Source: Perkinsus chesapeaki | Lineage: Eukaryota; Perkinsozoa; Perkinsida; Perkinsidae | Direction of reading: 5' to 3' | DNA: 53,680 nucleotides | Assembly: GCA_013115145.1 (NCBI GenBank) | Contig: JAAPAO010000199.1 | Coordinates: 1-53,680 of the forward strand | Shown here: positions 24,503 through 36,600 of the stretch, in pieces | Numbering within the stretch: position 1 is the stretch's first letter | How the letters are laid out: the number at the start of each line of letters is the position of its first letter | The notes under the pieces: model-generated | Told to the model about the DNA's origin: nothing | Database searches by the model: none | What the model saw: the letters and a program-made list of their open reading frames with translations, nothing else | Made by a program: the position numbers and the translations under genes

Positions 24503-27500
24503 ATGCCATCAAACGAAACTGTTAAGGACGAAAAAACAATAAGTAGATACCTGTGGACCGCATCTAGTAAAGGCTGTTATTAGGAACCAATTGCATCAAC
24601 TGTGGAGTATCTTTGTTAAAAACCGAAGGGCATATTCGTTGTAAAGGAAAAGACTACTGTGGGACTTGCTACGTTGCAGCCGGTAAGAAAGTGGAGGTAC
24701 CGGGGATCGAACCAGGGTCCTCAGAAACACTACGAGAGCAGCCTTACTCCATCATACCACCTCTGACGTTCACACTTGAAAAAGGTGAGTTTCACGAGAC
24801 GTATCGATTACATATCTCTCGCAGATGAAGAGAACAATATATGGAGTGTGGCAGATACATTGGCACTACTTGACGCGGTGGCAAAGGTAAGGAGGGGTCC
24901 AGGGATACAGGAAATACAGCTGTTATAGTTAACATGTTATATGTACAGCTATTATTATAATATATATAATAACAATATGCAATATACTAATATGTAGTTT
25001 TATTAGTCTGCTTGGAAATGCAATCAGTCTGCTGCTGAAAAATACAAGTCATTTTGGTAAGTATAGATGTGAAAATTCGTCCAGCGAGAGATTGAGTCTT
25101 CAACTCCAGTGTAAAATAGTTCCCTTAAAGATTCTTTTTAAGGTCGGTGTTGGTTCTTGGGATGAAGTATTAAGAAGGATGCATCAAGCCGGAGCAGCGT
25201 TGCCGCCGAGTTCAATTGACCCTCCACAATGTCGATCGAGATTCATGTCACTGTGAGTCAGGCCTCGTTGGTGGCAGCATGGAATGACTTATAGGTGTTT
25301 TCGCCCAGGGAAAGTTTACTCGGAAAATCTTTGGCCCACCCGAAATATCTCTCGGCCTTCCTCGCTTGGAGCTGTAAAATACCTTCACCGAATTGTCGTA
25401 GCTTATCGGGAGTTTCAGGGAACTATCGTTTAGCCTTCGTATAGATCGGTGATTATCTTTGAAGAGTAAGTGATGCTGGTGGTAGGTATTCGACGTGGAT
25501 AGCAACTTGTTCGGCGGAGAAGTCTGACGTGGATGACACTATATCGAGCCAGGTTATGGATGGCGAGCATTGTGCTGTTATGAACCCTATGGCTGACCAT
25601 GATGGACCAGTAAGTATTCATACCGCTCTCTCCGCTAAGTTGTGATGTTTGTATGGGGTGCCTGTATATGGGAGAGATTGTTGTATATAGTAAAAATAGG
25701 ATCTTTTTGAGGGTGGTCCCCACGAGGGTTGATTAAGGAGACACGAGGAAAACCTATGGTGCTCCCAGAAGAAGCGTATCTCTGGCGTGAAGCAGCAGCA
25801 GCAAATACTGAATGATAAAATGGTGGATGATAAAAAGTGATGGCTTAATAGTAGCTTAATATGGCGGTTGCTGCCCCTTGATGGTCGCGTAAATACCACC
25901 GCTTATCTTATAAATAACATATCTTAGGCCTATGAAATCGAAACAACTTGAGGAATTGCCAATTTTCAAGAAGTCACTTTTTAATGCCGTGAAAGCTATA
26001 TTTCCCCAGAGGTTCATTTACTCATGAGCTTTTGATACAGTAATGCATCCATCACTATCAACATTTGTATTAATTTTAGCGGCGTGAGGTGCTGCTATGA
26101 GTGATGCTTCGAAGCTCGAAGCTAGGATATTATGACATGAATCATTTGTATGACTCCTACTATCATTAGTCACCACCATCATCACTATCATCATCGCCAT
26201 TGGTTCATGAAAATCTGAATTATCGATGATGTTGATAGTGCATGATAATATTTTGTGGAACCCGGACCTCTTGAATAGAATGCTGTTATCATTCCTTGTT
26301 TGGTCTATTTACCACTTAATATGACAAGATTGAATCTATTAAGGTGATGAGGAGGAGATAACAACAGCTGAAAAGATAATCTACCTTTAACCGAAGCCAA
26401 TACTTGAGTCACTCACAAGACTTTGGGATCTACGCTGTGGTCAGGTTGTCGATACGGTGTTGGGGAAACGCAAGCGGAGCGATGCTTCGACGGGAAATGA
26501 TTCTGATAAGTAGTATTGTTAAGTTGCTGTCTATTTGTAAGTTATAACTTAAGATTTATACTTGGTTACACTCCCCGTAGAGGGGACTTCGAGGTTGATT
26601 ATGACGATTGTGCGGAACTGTTGCTTGCGGACATGGAGTTCCAACCGGAGGAGCGGAAAGAGGATGAAAAAGTTAAAGTTGGTAGGCAAGGTTGAGTCAT
26701 GGTTTGGAGCTCACTTTTTGCCGAGAGAGCAATTTTCTCCGGTCTAAAACCGCGCGTGTTAATTCGGTGATCGATTTGAGGAATGAAGCAACTGCAATTG
26801 GAACTGGAAGCCCCCCAGTTCATCAAGAAAGCCACCGGAATCTCTTGGAAAAAAACGAAATTTTCCCTATGTTTTAACGTTTCTACCTCAGATGTGCTCC
26901 TTGCCTATAATGCACGGCTGTCGCTACGAGAACAGATGAAGCGTTACGTGGTTCGACGTGAAATGGTGATGCAGAAGCCTCCACCGGTGGCCATGAATCC
27001 GAGGTCGGGAGGAGTACCCCCCATGCCCCCTGTTAACGCTAACACTCGAGCAGGTGAGATGATTGATGTTCGGTGAAGATGGAAGTTGGTCAAGTTGTAG
27101 GTCAAATATTAAATCGATTATTCCGACCAGTGGAAAGATTCTTCAACTCTAATGAAGACTGTGATGAGTTCAAACAGGTAAGATATTTTATATAGTGCGC
27201 AATATGATATCTTCTACTCGGTTACTCTGGGCAAGTTAATGAACTCGGTGGTCTTTCCGACGGATTTCAAATCCCTCGGCAAATCCCGTTCCCCAAAAAT
27301 TTAGTGCATTGAATCCCATTCCAGCCCCGTCTCCGGCCACCTGTGAAAGATAACGTGTGACTGCCGTCACAGTTTAACTTGTCAACTGGTCTTCACCGTG
27401 GTAGTTTTCGAATGGAATTATTCATCACCTACTACCTGTCAGTGTTAAGGTGGCGTATTGTGTTTAACGTAGTCGTGCTTTCTGTATTGTTTCGTTTTTC

Positions 27501-28558
27501 TTATAACCGTTCATGATGAATCCAATAAAAGGCTGAAAATTCATCTCATTATGAAAGGGGATCGTATTTAGAAGTAAGTAATAGAAGCTGTGGTACCAAT
27601 AGAAGGAGACAAATCACACAAACGCTGAAATCACTCGGCACCACGGTTGCTGCCTGCTTTCAGTTGCTACTAGAAGAGCAAAGGATAATTAATCGCTTAC
27701 ATGAGCTGGATGGATCAGCAACAGCAGCAGCACCGTCATCATCATCATCATTGCAAGGATCAGTTGGCCCTATAGATGGTGATGGTAAAGCTAACGCTCC
27801 CACTATACCAGACGGCTGGATGAGAAAACATAACTTGAGAAAACGTAGAGTGAATAAGGAAGTGGTAAGATTGTTGTTAGGATTACCGCTGAAGTGATCG
27901 GAATATGTCTTTATTGATATCGTCTCATCCACCCTAGTGATTTAAAGGGAACATCCGAACATCGTCAATACTATTAGGCGTGTGTTGTTTCGTAGGTGGC
28001 CGGGAAAATTGGGGACATTTCAGAAACTTTTGGTAGATTCAACAAGCGAGGAATCTGGCGAGTAGGTTTCGGTTGTTGTTATTGTTGCAAGAACACCTGT
28101 GGTTCGTTCCTCAAGATTGGTGGGAGTTGGGAGGCGGTGTCGCCTGTCATCTCTCCGCTCATAGGAATGATATTTATATCTCACGCATTTGAGGGCAACG
28201 CCGTATGAGAGGTCCGTTGTCACAAGTTGTCCCTCCCTATTACATAATCTATTCGATTATCCGACTAATCACATTTTTCTAGGTTAAAACCGAATGCACG
28301 AAGACACTCAGTGAGCAGGAGATACAATGGTGTCGAGAAGTCGACGTTTCACCGCACCACTTTGCACTCATCCGAGACGCGTTGATTCACGAAGCGTTCA
28401 ATGGGCAAAATGGTGCGAAGTCCTCTGTGGTAGGCTCTACCGCTCTTTCTTCAAATCATCGGTGGGTATAGGTACTCCGAGTGTCTCGAGCTGAACCACT
28501 GAGTCGCACTTTCAAGTTGGAAGTTTCAAGTGAAGATGGGTCCGAGCAACATAAATAG
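24503..28558 (+). CDS. ADA2: ADA2 transcriptional adaptor (SAGA-type histone acetyltransferase subunit)
   Basis: ADA2 tethers and activates the Gcn5 acetyltransferase. Exons: 24503-24542, 24584-24682, 24825-24886, 25143-25252, 25309-25438, an unresolved piece about 25500-25612, 26554-26681, 26892-27053, 27101-27177, 27664-27864, 27996-28061, 28283-28429 and 28472-28558. The order is a ZZ-type finger (CINCG, RCKGKDYCGTC) and then a SANT domain split by introns (NIWSVADTLALLDAVAK, VGSWDEVLRRM, QCRSRFMSL). Next is the ADA2-specific segment (GYTPRRGDFEVDYDDCAELL, then VLLAYNARLSLREQMKRYVV), followed by FFNSNEDCDEFKQ and LLLEEQRIINRLHEL. A C-terminal SWIRM-like part has LSEQEIQWCREVDVSPHHF. Most phases agree at the joins. 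SWI3 was considered, but the GYTP...YNARL block is diagnostic for ADA2. If the last 42-bp intron is retained, the stop is at 28469. The stop lies 141 bp before gene A. Confidence 0.88.
24693..24764 (-). repeat. 72-bp tRNA-like element inside ADA2 intron 2
   Basis: On the minus strand the ends pair like an acceptor stem (AGAGGTG with TACCTCC, six of seven positions counting one wobble). A B box (GGTTCGATCCC) with a T-arm-like stem (CCTGG/CCCGG, four of five) is present. The D and anticodon arms do not pair, so this is more likely a tRNA-derived repeat or pseudogene than an active tRNA. Confidence 0.45.
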
Positions 28559-28699
28559 GACCACCACCTGCTGCTGCTGCTTTCTTGCACCATTCGTAAA
28601 CGTCTTTTCTGCGATAAATTAACAAGAGTCTCGAAATTGTTGTTGTGTTGGTTAATTAATATCGACGAAAGTAGCTCAGTTATCGTCGGTTATTGAATA

Positions 28700-30728
28700 A
28701 TGCAAATCAATCTTATCGAGCATCTTGTCGTATTACTATGGTCATTGGTAAGATAACTGTTGAAACCTCTTTGTTGGATCTTTTGATAGGCAATTAACCT
28801 GTCCTTCGGTAGTGAGCCAGTAAGCTACAGCGCCTTGCTGGCTGCTGATGATAATGATGCTATTGATATTGACAAGGTTTTGCAGTTCAATGGAGCAAGT
28901 GACGACGAAACCGCCCATATGAGACCTACTTCATCGATTGTAAGTGCGTCCATAATAAAAGGTTTATCCTGTAGTACAAGCTTTCTATGAGCCTGCGTTA
29001 GGCAAGTAGGACTTTCTTCCAATTAATGATGTGCCCGTGATTCCAATAGCATCGGTGTAAGTATGTTCACCGCCTTCAGGAAGTTATCGGCGGCAGCAGC
29101 AGCAGTGGGAGTCTATCTTCACTGTTGACCGATCAAGTAGGCTGCCTTTGCTGGTGTTTAGTCTGACAGGCAGAGTTGTGCTCAGGGCGGCGGAGCTACT
29201 GGCGGTGTTCATCCCTTCACGCCTGAAACATCTGATTGGCACAATCACTTCATTGAGAAGAGAATCTCAATTGACACGAGACAGGGCACGAAGATGCCGA
29301 TATCCAGAAGAAGCCCGCCAGCCCATCTCAGCTTCACGTTCAACGATATTTATCGGCTAAGGGGGAAAGGGTTGAGATACGCGGTAGGGAGCTGGCAAGT
29401 AGCTGAGGACCGTCTATTATTGAGGTTGTGCCATTCAGCTCGCTGTGCCGAACATGACCTATACAACTGAAGGCGATGGAGCAGTGGAGGTGAGTGAATA
29501 AGTTATAGACAAAACTGATTCATGTGTGCGAGTTTGACTGGCATCGCTGATGATCCGTCTGGATTCATTCATGGAATAAATGTCGACCATTTGCCAGGTT
29601 CGACAAGCCCAAAGAATGTGTGGTAGGAGTACAAAGCAACGCGGCAGCGGCTCCTCTGTAAGACGGCCCGCACCCGATTGCCACCAGAGTGCCATTTTAG
29701 ATTGTCATGTGTGATATTGAAGTGTTGAGCCCACCGACTGCTTCTATCAAGGATGGTTTACCGACTATAACACTGAAGGCCAAATCGGTGCCGAAGAAAT
29801 ACAATATTCCATTGAAGGGGAGCCATTCTATTACGTTGACAGTTGATCTGATTTATGATCAAAGTCCCGCCGCTTATGGCACATTCATATCTGATGCACT
29901 TCGACTGGAAGAGGAATATAAGGTAGTTTTACAGCTATCTTTGCAATAGTGGTGATCCGTTATTAAGGCCACTTATGTGCTTAAAAAGCCCGTTGGCCGT
30001 ATTTTACAAGGTATCAAAGATCTTAAGGCACCATGGTGGTTTAGGCCTGATACTGAGGTACGGAGTATGCCCGGGTGATGCATTGCTCATTCTTTCATTC
30101 AGGGCGATACTCCCATAATTGATCAACTGTACAAGTCGCCTGCCCGCAGTCTCAAGCTTCATGGATTTGTGAGAAATAGAGGAAAGGAGAATTGAATAAT
30201 TTGAATTTAGGACGTGCTCAGTCAGCGAGGGGTCGAAGTTGACACTATCAAAAATGTCGAGATTCATTCGATGGCTTGCGTACCGTTCACATCACAGTCA
30301 GATGAAAGAATGTACTTCACCGCAGTCAGTGAGTTCGAGATCGTCGGCGGCGTCCATAGAGTTTTGCTTTCCAGCTGCGGATATCGGCGGCAGTACTTTG
30401 GACTTGCCGATGGAGTTGTATATGGTCCAGTATAACGTCCCAGAAGAGACATGTCGAGCCGTAGTGGGAATGATGCGGTTGTTCCCCACTTATCATACGG
30501 TGAGCCCTCATCACTTTGGATTCCTCTGAGATGATTCTTTAGGACTTTGCCAACACCGAAGCTGCTGTGCTGAATGATGGAAACAAGAAGATAATGCTCG
30601 AGTTGACCAAGTTTGTTGGGTCAAAGTCGTTCGATCGTCAAGATGATAAAGTTATATTGATACCGAGAATAGTACCGTTCCATCCCTTGGCCGCTCCACA
30701 GATGCGACGAAAATCCACTGCCGTATAA
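28700..30728 (+). CDS. Gene A: secreted protein of an unrecognised four-member tandem family
   Basis: Eleven exons, all joining in frame: 28700-28747, 28790-28939, 29080-29136, 29174-29383, 29439-29489, 29701-29922, 29968-30057, 30103-30168, 30211-30328, 30375-30499 and 30543-30728; 440 residues. The signal peptide (MQINLIEHLVVLLWSLAINL) is split by intron 1. A low-complexity serine/glycine region follows, and then the family core: MCDIEVLSPP, DLIYDQSP, APWWF, VPFTSQ and TCRAVVGMMRLFPTYH. Gene B shares ten of the eleven exon boundaries or phases and most core motifs; C and D share the core. I know of no named domain with these motifs. Secretion or an endomembrane location is inferred from the leader. 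Introns are mostly 38-55 bp. Confidence 0.82.
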
Positions 30729-30780
30729 GTATACATCTCACATCGCGGGCTTTGCTGGAGATGATATCAATTTTATTAAT

Positions 30781-31000
30781 GTTACCTTTATTATGTCTAT
30801 GTGTATGGATGTTACCTTTATTATGTCTATGTGTATGCATGTTATCTTTATTATGTCTATGTGTATGGATGTTACCTTTATTATGTCTATGTGTATGGAT
30901 GCTATCTTTATTATGTTTATGTGTATGGATGCTATCTTTATTATGTCTATGTGTATGGATGCTATCTTCATTATGTCTATGTGTATGGATGTTATCTTTT
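30781..31000 (+). repeat. 30-bp minisatellite downstream of gene A, about 7.3 copies
   Basis: The unit is GTTACCTTTATTATGTCTAT followed by GTGTATGGAT. Copies start every 30 bp from 30781 to 30991 and differ by single bases (GTT/GCT, ACC/ATC). Because the period is a multiple of three, long apparent frames appear on both strands. They start after the gene A stop codon and are not real genes. The rest of the 620-bp A-B spacer holds only duplicated flank sequence. Confidence 0.95.
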
Positions 31001-31348
31001 GTTGTTGTTGATGTCTTTTATATTATTATTGTGTTTGTTAATATTTTACTTATTCGGGAAGTGTGATGTTTACAACTCAAACGAGCCAACCATGCGGCGC
31101 CGCCGACACAAAACCTGTCCCCAGAGGGTGTCAGTTAAAGCATCTTGCTGTCGCAGTAAAATCGGACGAAAATGAACTTGGCCTCGACGCCGGCGCCCTC
31201 AATCGACCAATTGTTGGGCAGTTGAGTGAGCGAAATGAAGTTACGGCAGTTACGGAATCAGGGTCAGCGAACCGATTAGGAATTTGACATTGTTGTTGTG
31301 TTGGTTAACTCAACTCGATGGTAGCTCAGTGTTATCGGGTATTGAATA

Positions 31349-33375
31349 ATGCGAATCAATCTTATTGAGCATCTTGTCGTATTAATATGGTCATTGGTAA
31401 GATAATTGTTGAAACCTCTTTGTTGGATCTTTTGATAGGCCATTAACCTCTCACTCGGTAGTCAGCCACTCACAAATTATGCACCTGATGAGATAGGGCT
31501 TGATATTGGACCTGAACAGAGACTACCGAGTAACAGTAACACCATTAGGATCAGAAGTCACATATCAGGAGTAAGCACACTCCTCGAAATGAGCAGGGTT
31601 AACATGTTGGAGGAATGGTTCAATTCCCACTGAGTTCAATTGCTGAAGCAACACTGACTTATATCGCCTGCTTTTACTCTATACTGATGATGATAAACAT
31701 TTCACTAGTTCGACGGAACTAATGTCATCACACATGCGGTGGAACAAACTTCTTGTGAGTGTGTATCATTTCAGATGGGTGTTCGTGGCAAGCACGGTGG
31801 AAGTCGCACCTCATTGTCTAGTCTAGGATCTGTAAGTCCCGATGACTCACTAGTCCGATTGATGGTGATTGACAGGATGACAGCTCTACTAGTAGCTCTA
31901 TCCATCCATTCACACCTGGAACGTCTGGCTGGCACGGCCATCTCGCCGAGAGAAGACTAACTATCGGTAGCAAGGATAGCTACACCTTCAATGATCTTGT
32001 ACGCACCTATGACAATGGGGGCCTGAGATTCGCGGTAGGCTATCAGCAGCAGCAGCAGACCGTATAGAATTTACGCTCTCAATTCTAGATTAGCGTCCCG
32101 GAAGTAGAATATACCACTAAGGGAGCCGGAGCCGAGGAAGTAAGGCGCATGAATAGTCTTAGGGGAGTGTTGAACATCTGGAGCTGCACAGGTCAGAGCT
32201 GCACGACATAGCTGTGGTTTGGGAGGAGATCGACGGGCTAGTGGATCTTTAGTGAGGCGGCCTTACCAGACTGAGGTTTCGTAGTGATCGTGTTTTCAAG
32301 ATCAACATGTGCACGTTTGGTGTGAAGAGTCCACCAAAAGCTACCATGAAGAATGGTAGCTCACCGACTATAACATTAGAAGGAGTATCGATCCCATTAA
32401 AGGATTCCCCAACTCGTCCGATTGCACTGAAAGTTGAGCTCATCTATGATAGCAGCGATATTGCTTACGGTGCCTTTGTCTCCGATGCACTCAAACTCGA
32501 GGAAATATATAAGGTTTTTTAACAAATACTAGCCCACTGCTTATGGGTGTATCATTTACAAGGCCAAGGTCGCGCAAGGTGGTCCTTCCGAAACAAATGA
32601 CCGTATCCTGGAGAGCATAGGGGCAACTGGAGCTCTTAGAGCTCCTTGGTGGCTCACTCCTCGAAGTGGCAAAGTGCGAGCTATACGTTGGTTTCTATTA
32701 CACTCTGATTTGTCAGGAGAGCAGCGCTCTTTCTATGATTGATCAACTCTATTTGCCGACGCTTCTCGACATAGAGATTTTTGCATTGGTAGAAATAATG
32801 TTACGATTCTAATCTTAATTTCGAAATTCAGGATATTGTTAATAAAGGAATTGTCCCCCTTGAGTTTCTCGACAACGAGATTGTCAACCATTTCGCTTGC
32901 ATCCCGTTCACGTCCGACGAAGGTCGAGAGATGTTTTTCACCCCAATGAGTAGGGCTCACCAGCAATACTGATATTAAATAACCCTTCTATTGTAGCTGC
33001 CAAAATTGAAGGTGACATCATCGACATAGACAGAAGCCTCTTCGCGGTCCAGTATGGTGTCTCAGAGGCTCAATGTCGAGCCTTCATGGGGCTTATAATA
33101 TTGTTCCCAACTTTCCACTCGGTAAGACCGCGCACTTGTAGGTATTGTGTGGAGGCGTTGGTGTTGTCATCATCCAGGACTATGTTGGTACATCAGCTGC
33201 GGAAGCAAATGATAAATACAAGAAGATGATGAAGATATGGACTAGACTCACTGTTCCGATGGTTCGTAGTGGCCCAGATGACAGGGTTATATTACTTCCG
33301 CAAGTGCCACCGTTTATCGGAAAGAAGAGTGCGGAAAAAGATTTTGGCATCAAGCGATCAGAAGTAGCGAAATGA
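31349..33375 (+). CDS. Gene B: tandem duplicate of gene A
   Basis: Eleven exons: 31349-31396, 31439-31570, 31709-31831, 31876-32034, 32089-32139, 32301-32513, 32563-32673, 32717-32788, 32832-32949, 32997-33121 and 33178-33375; 449 residues. Exon 1 and the 42-bp intron 1 are almost identical to gene A (MRINLIEHLVVLIWSL | AINLSLG). Exons 2-3 do not align with A, whereas later exons do: MCTFGVKSPP, ELIYDSSD, APWWL, IPFTSDEGREMFFTPM and QCRAFMGLIILFPTFH. Exons 5, 9 and 10 have exactly the same length as in A. The protein ends with a basic tail (KRSEVAK). The gene appears intact, with no internal stop in any exon. Function is unknown; secretion is inferred. Confidence 0.82.
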
Positions 33376-33434
33376 TGATGCACGGGCTTTACTGATTAGC
33401 CGTGATTAATATATATTAACATCAGTCTTATTAA

Positions 33435-33503
33435 TGTTACCTTTATTATGTCTATATGTATGGATGCTATCTTTATTATGTCTATGTGTATGGATGTTAT
33501 CTT
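33435..33503 (+). repeat. 30-bp minisatellite downstream of gene B, about 2.3 copies
   Basis: It has the same unit and the same position relative to the stop codon as the 7-copy array behind gene A. The array therefore expanded or contracted after the tandem duplication. Confidence 0.92.
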
Positions 33504-33656
33504 TTGTTGTTGTTGATGTCTTTTATATTATTATTGTGTTTGTTAATATTTTACCCATTCAAGTGAGCACCCGGTGACCTCTCGTTAAGTGTACTGTCTA
33601 TAACTCAAATGAGGCCACCAGGCGCCCCCGACACAAAACCTGTCCCCAAAAGCAAA

Positions 33657-36600
33657 ATGAAGTTACCTCACTACTTCATTTTCGCATTTATCATTGTTAT
33701 ATCAAACGAGGTAAAAGTAGCCTATAATTACGCTTACGGTGGCATCGATTCGTTCAGCTGGCTGACGGAAATAAAGTTTCGGTGTTGAACCGATTCACTG
33801 AGATAGAGAAGCATGGTATACATGTGTCATTTCAAGAATGGGAGACCGAGAAGTCATATCCTCATCAAGTTAAAGTAGCAGCAGGCGGCTGCACTACACT
33901 TGGCGAGGGATGATGTCTGCTGCTCTTTTCAGTTGAAGTATATTGAAGTATATGAGTAACATCATCACCTTAATACTTTTGCACTTTGTTGATGAGATTA
34001 TGACGTAACTCAGCCGCCGCCATTAGCCGTCATAAATAATGGAGACAACAAGGATAAGTTTACACCTACTCATCGATTCCATCTCAGATTTATTGGCACA
34101 CCTGAGAAGAGCGATTGAAAATGTGCCCATCAGGTTCGTAAGCTTCAAGAGCTGTGTGGTAAGGACGTTGCTCGACCACAAGATGAGGCTGCTAGGTCGG
34201 AGGTGAGCAAGGGAAGGCCATAAAGAAAAGATACCTATTGTCCGTCCGATCGGCGATCATTGATCGATTTCGTTAGTAGTGACAATCAAACATGTAACTC
34301 ATACTTACGTGAGATATTTTGATTTTGTCCGATAGAAGCGTATCTTTCTATTCGTTAAACTGGAGGAGTATGCTACTATACGATATATAGTCAAATAGCC
34401 TAGAGTGGTGATTTTGATAATAGGGGGTTTAGATTAATTGATTATTTAGAATTAGATATAACTTTATATCATACCTAGTTCATTTAGGGCCTTTTCCGGG
34501 TCTGCTGGATAAATTTGGACGTACAATATAAAATTGCCAGGTGGAACTTTGCGAGGTCGGGATTAAAACACCACCAGTATGCGAACAAGACAACGAGGGC
34601 AACTGGGTTATTACCATGGCGGCTGCAGTGACCGGGATGAAGAAAAAAGGAGGCAGTCCGAGCGTGCGATTAAGCTACAAGTATCAGAAGAATGGAGGAG
34701 AGCAGGAGTTCGTCTCACATTTCGTTGCCTTATGGACCGCTTACCATGTGAGAGATGGATTTGCGAAGTTATGTTGGAATGATTCTTTTTCAGGCGAAAA
34801 AAGGGAAAAATAAGAATATGCCCATCCCGGAGAACTACGGAAAAATCCTGAGGAGTGCTGGATACGACCAAGAAACGAAACACGTAGGGAATACGGATTA
34901 CGAATTCGGTGGAGCTTGTCTCTTCTTTATCAGATCGACTTGAGTGATAAGGGACTTACAGTGGAGGTTGGTGTTAAGGGGGGTGTGAGGGGAAACAATG
35001 TGTTGTTTAGTTCCATGAAAGAGGAGGAGTGGCAAGCATGAGAGGCAAGAAAATGCAGGTAAGGCGAACTGGCACTTAAAAGAATATCTAGACGACACTT
35101 AAAAACACTACAGCATCAATTTTGGAATTTACTTTAATGAATATCGGTATTTAATTTTTAGCTTTATTATATTGTTTTAAAATGACGTCGTCTATTTCCA
35201 TAAGACTTTTTACTTATCCGTTTGCCGACTATCATCTCTTTTAGGTGATGTGGTACGAGCCTGAAACGAAGACTATCGGGTGCAAAGACAACAAAGTAAG
35301 CTGTATAAAGCTCCGAGCAATTGAGCTCAAGTGGATCGAATGGGCGGCGCGCTACTGCTCTAGTTCGCTGGTATTGACTAAAGTTTCGTCCATATTCTCA
35401 GCAAGGGCAATGTTGAATAGAATAATTCCGTTAAATTGAGTTGTATCATAACCATAATCTTCATGTAGGGCGTTGGTATTCCTATAGCCTTTCATATGTA
35501 GTTTTAAACGCAACAATGTTTACTATATGAATTTTCTGGTACAATAATTCTATTTCCTTTATTATACCCATGCTCCTTGCCTAGGATGGCGGTAGTGGTA
35601 CGGTAGAGATAACCGGTGTTACGATACAGAGAGGAGCGTGCAAGAGGGAGGAGTCACCTGGGAAGTTCTCATCAGAATCACGTTGACGAATAGCACAAGA
35701 TAAGCAGTTGATCATCAGGCGGCTTCGTCGACAAGAGACAAGTCAAGTTCAACTTCGTTTTTAAGAAGAAAAACAGCGCAAGCGGTGGCACTTGCCGGGA
35801 TGCGATCGAGACCATAAGCTCGTTTGTCCACTTTGACGTACGTGCGCTCTGGTAGATATTTTCCAATTTATTCTGGTAGGAGGATATCATTGAAGGAGTT
35901 GCGGACCTGTTCAATCCGGAATCGAATTTGGTCAGAACTTCAAAATGACAGTTCCGCTTTGCTTCGATTTTTATTGTTCAGAATAAAGGCGTTCGAGATG
36001 GTGATGGTCAAGAGAAGGGCGAATTCAAAGTGAGAAAGAAATCATAGAGAAGCTCTGAGAAGCTCATCAATCTAGGCATATATTTCGATCGGCGCCAAGG
36101 CTCCGATCGACAAAGGCTTCGCGGCCAGAAAGTCGACACCTAAAAGGAACACAGAACGTGTTGCCGATATTGACTTGTCGAAGGGCACCATCAAAACCGA
36201 TCTCTTTCCTCATCAACCAGCGAGTGTTGAAATTGTGCCTGGCACTTGGAAGGATAACAAGGAGTGAGCATTGTCGGGTGTGGTGGGGATGATAACTTTG
36301 GATATGACCGAGTAGAGGATATATAGAGGCACATCCAACGTTAACTGTGCAAGATATGCTGGAAGCCAAGATTGCTGCTTCTGATGTTCTTGTGCTTTGT
36401 TTTCCAGCTTTATATACCCGACTTTGTGTGGATGAATAATTCTTCTATCATGTCTTGTGTATCATAGCCTCGTGACATCGAAATTAGGAATACGATGTGA
36501 AGTAGTCGAAGTCACATTAGTATTTGGTTTGGAGAATGCAGAAAAGTATAAAGTCTTCTATGTTACTGCATCGTTTCAGCGCGGTGCGCTGAGGAGTTCG

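Larger units (their letters stand above)
28639..33650 (+). repeat. Direct tandem duplication (~2.6-kb unit) carrying genes A and B
   Basis: Unit 1 begins about 28639 and unit 2 about 31290, both with TTGTTGTGTTGGTTAA followed by a nearly identical 5' flank, first exon and first intron. Both units also share their 3' flank: the 30-bp repeat, then TTGTTGTTGTTGATGTC, and finally GACACAAAACCTGTCCCC (about 31107-31124 and 33632-33649). The second copy of that last block ends 8 bp before the start codon of gene C. The coding middle is far more diverged than the ends. Confidence 0.85.

Noticed and set aside
24693-24764. Functional tRNA gene
   Set aside because: The acceptor stem and B box look right, but the D and anticodon arms do not pair, so a relic or SINE is more likely.
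24503-28558. Assignment as a SWI3/RSC8-type chromatin remodelling subunit because of ZZ, SANT and SWIRM-like parts
   Set aside because: The GYTPRRGDFEVDY and YNARLSLREQMKRYV blocks and the domain order are those of ADA2.
28680-28699. tRNA A-box-like TAGCTCAGTTATCG just upstream of the gene A start
   Set aside because: No B box follows at the right distance. It is part of the flank duplicated with gene B.
30752-31175. Long overlapping open frames on both strands rich in repeated MCMDVIF-like or YVYGCYL-like units
   Set aside because: They are generated by the 30-bp minisatellite, whose period is a multiple of three, and lie after the gene A stop codon.
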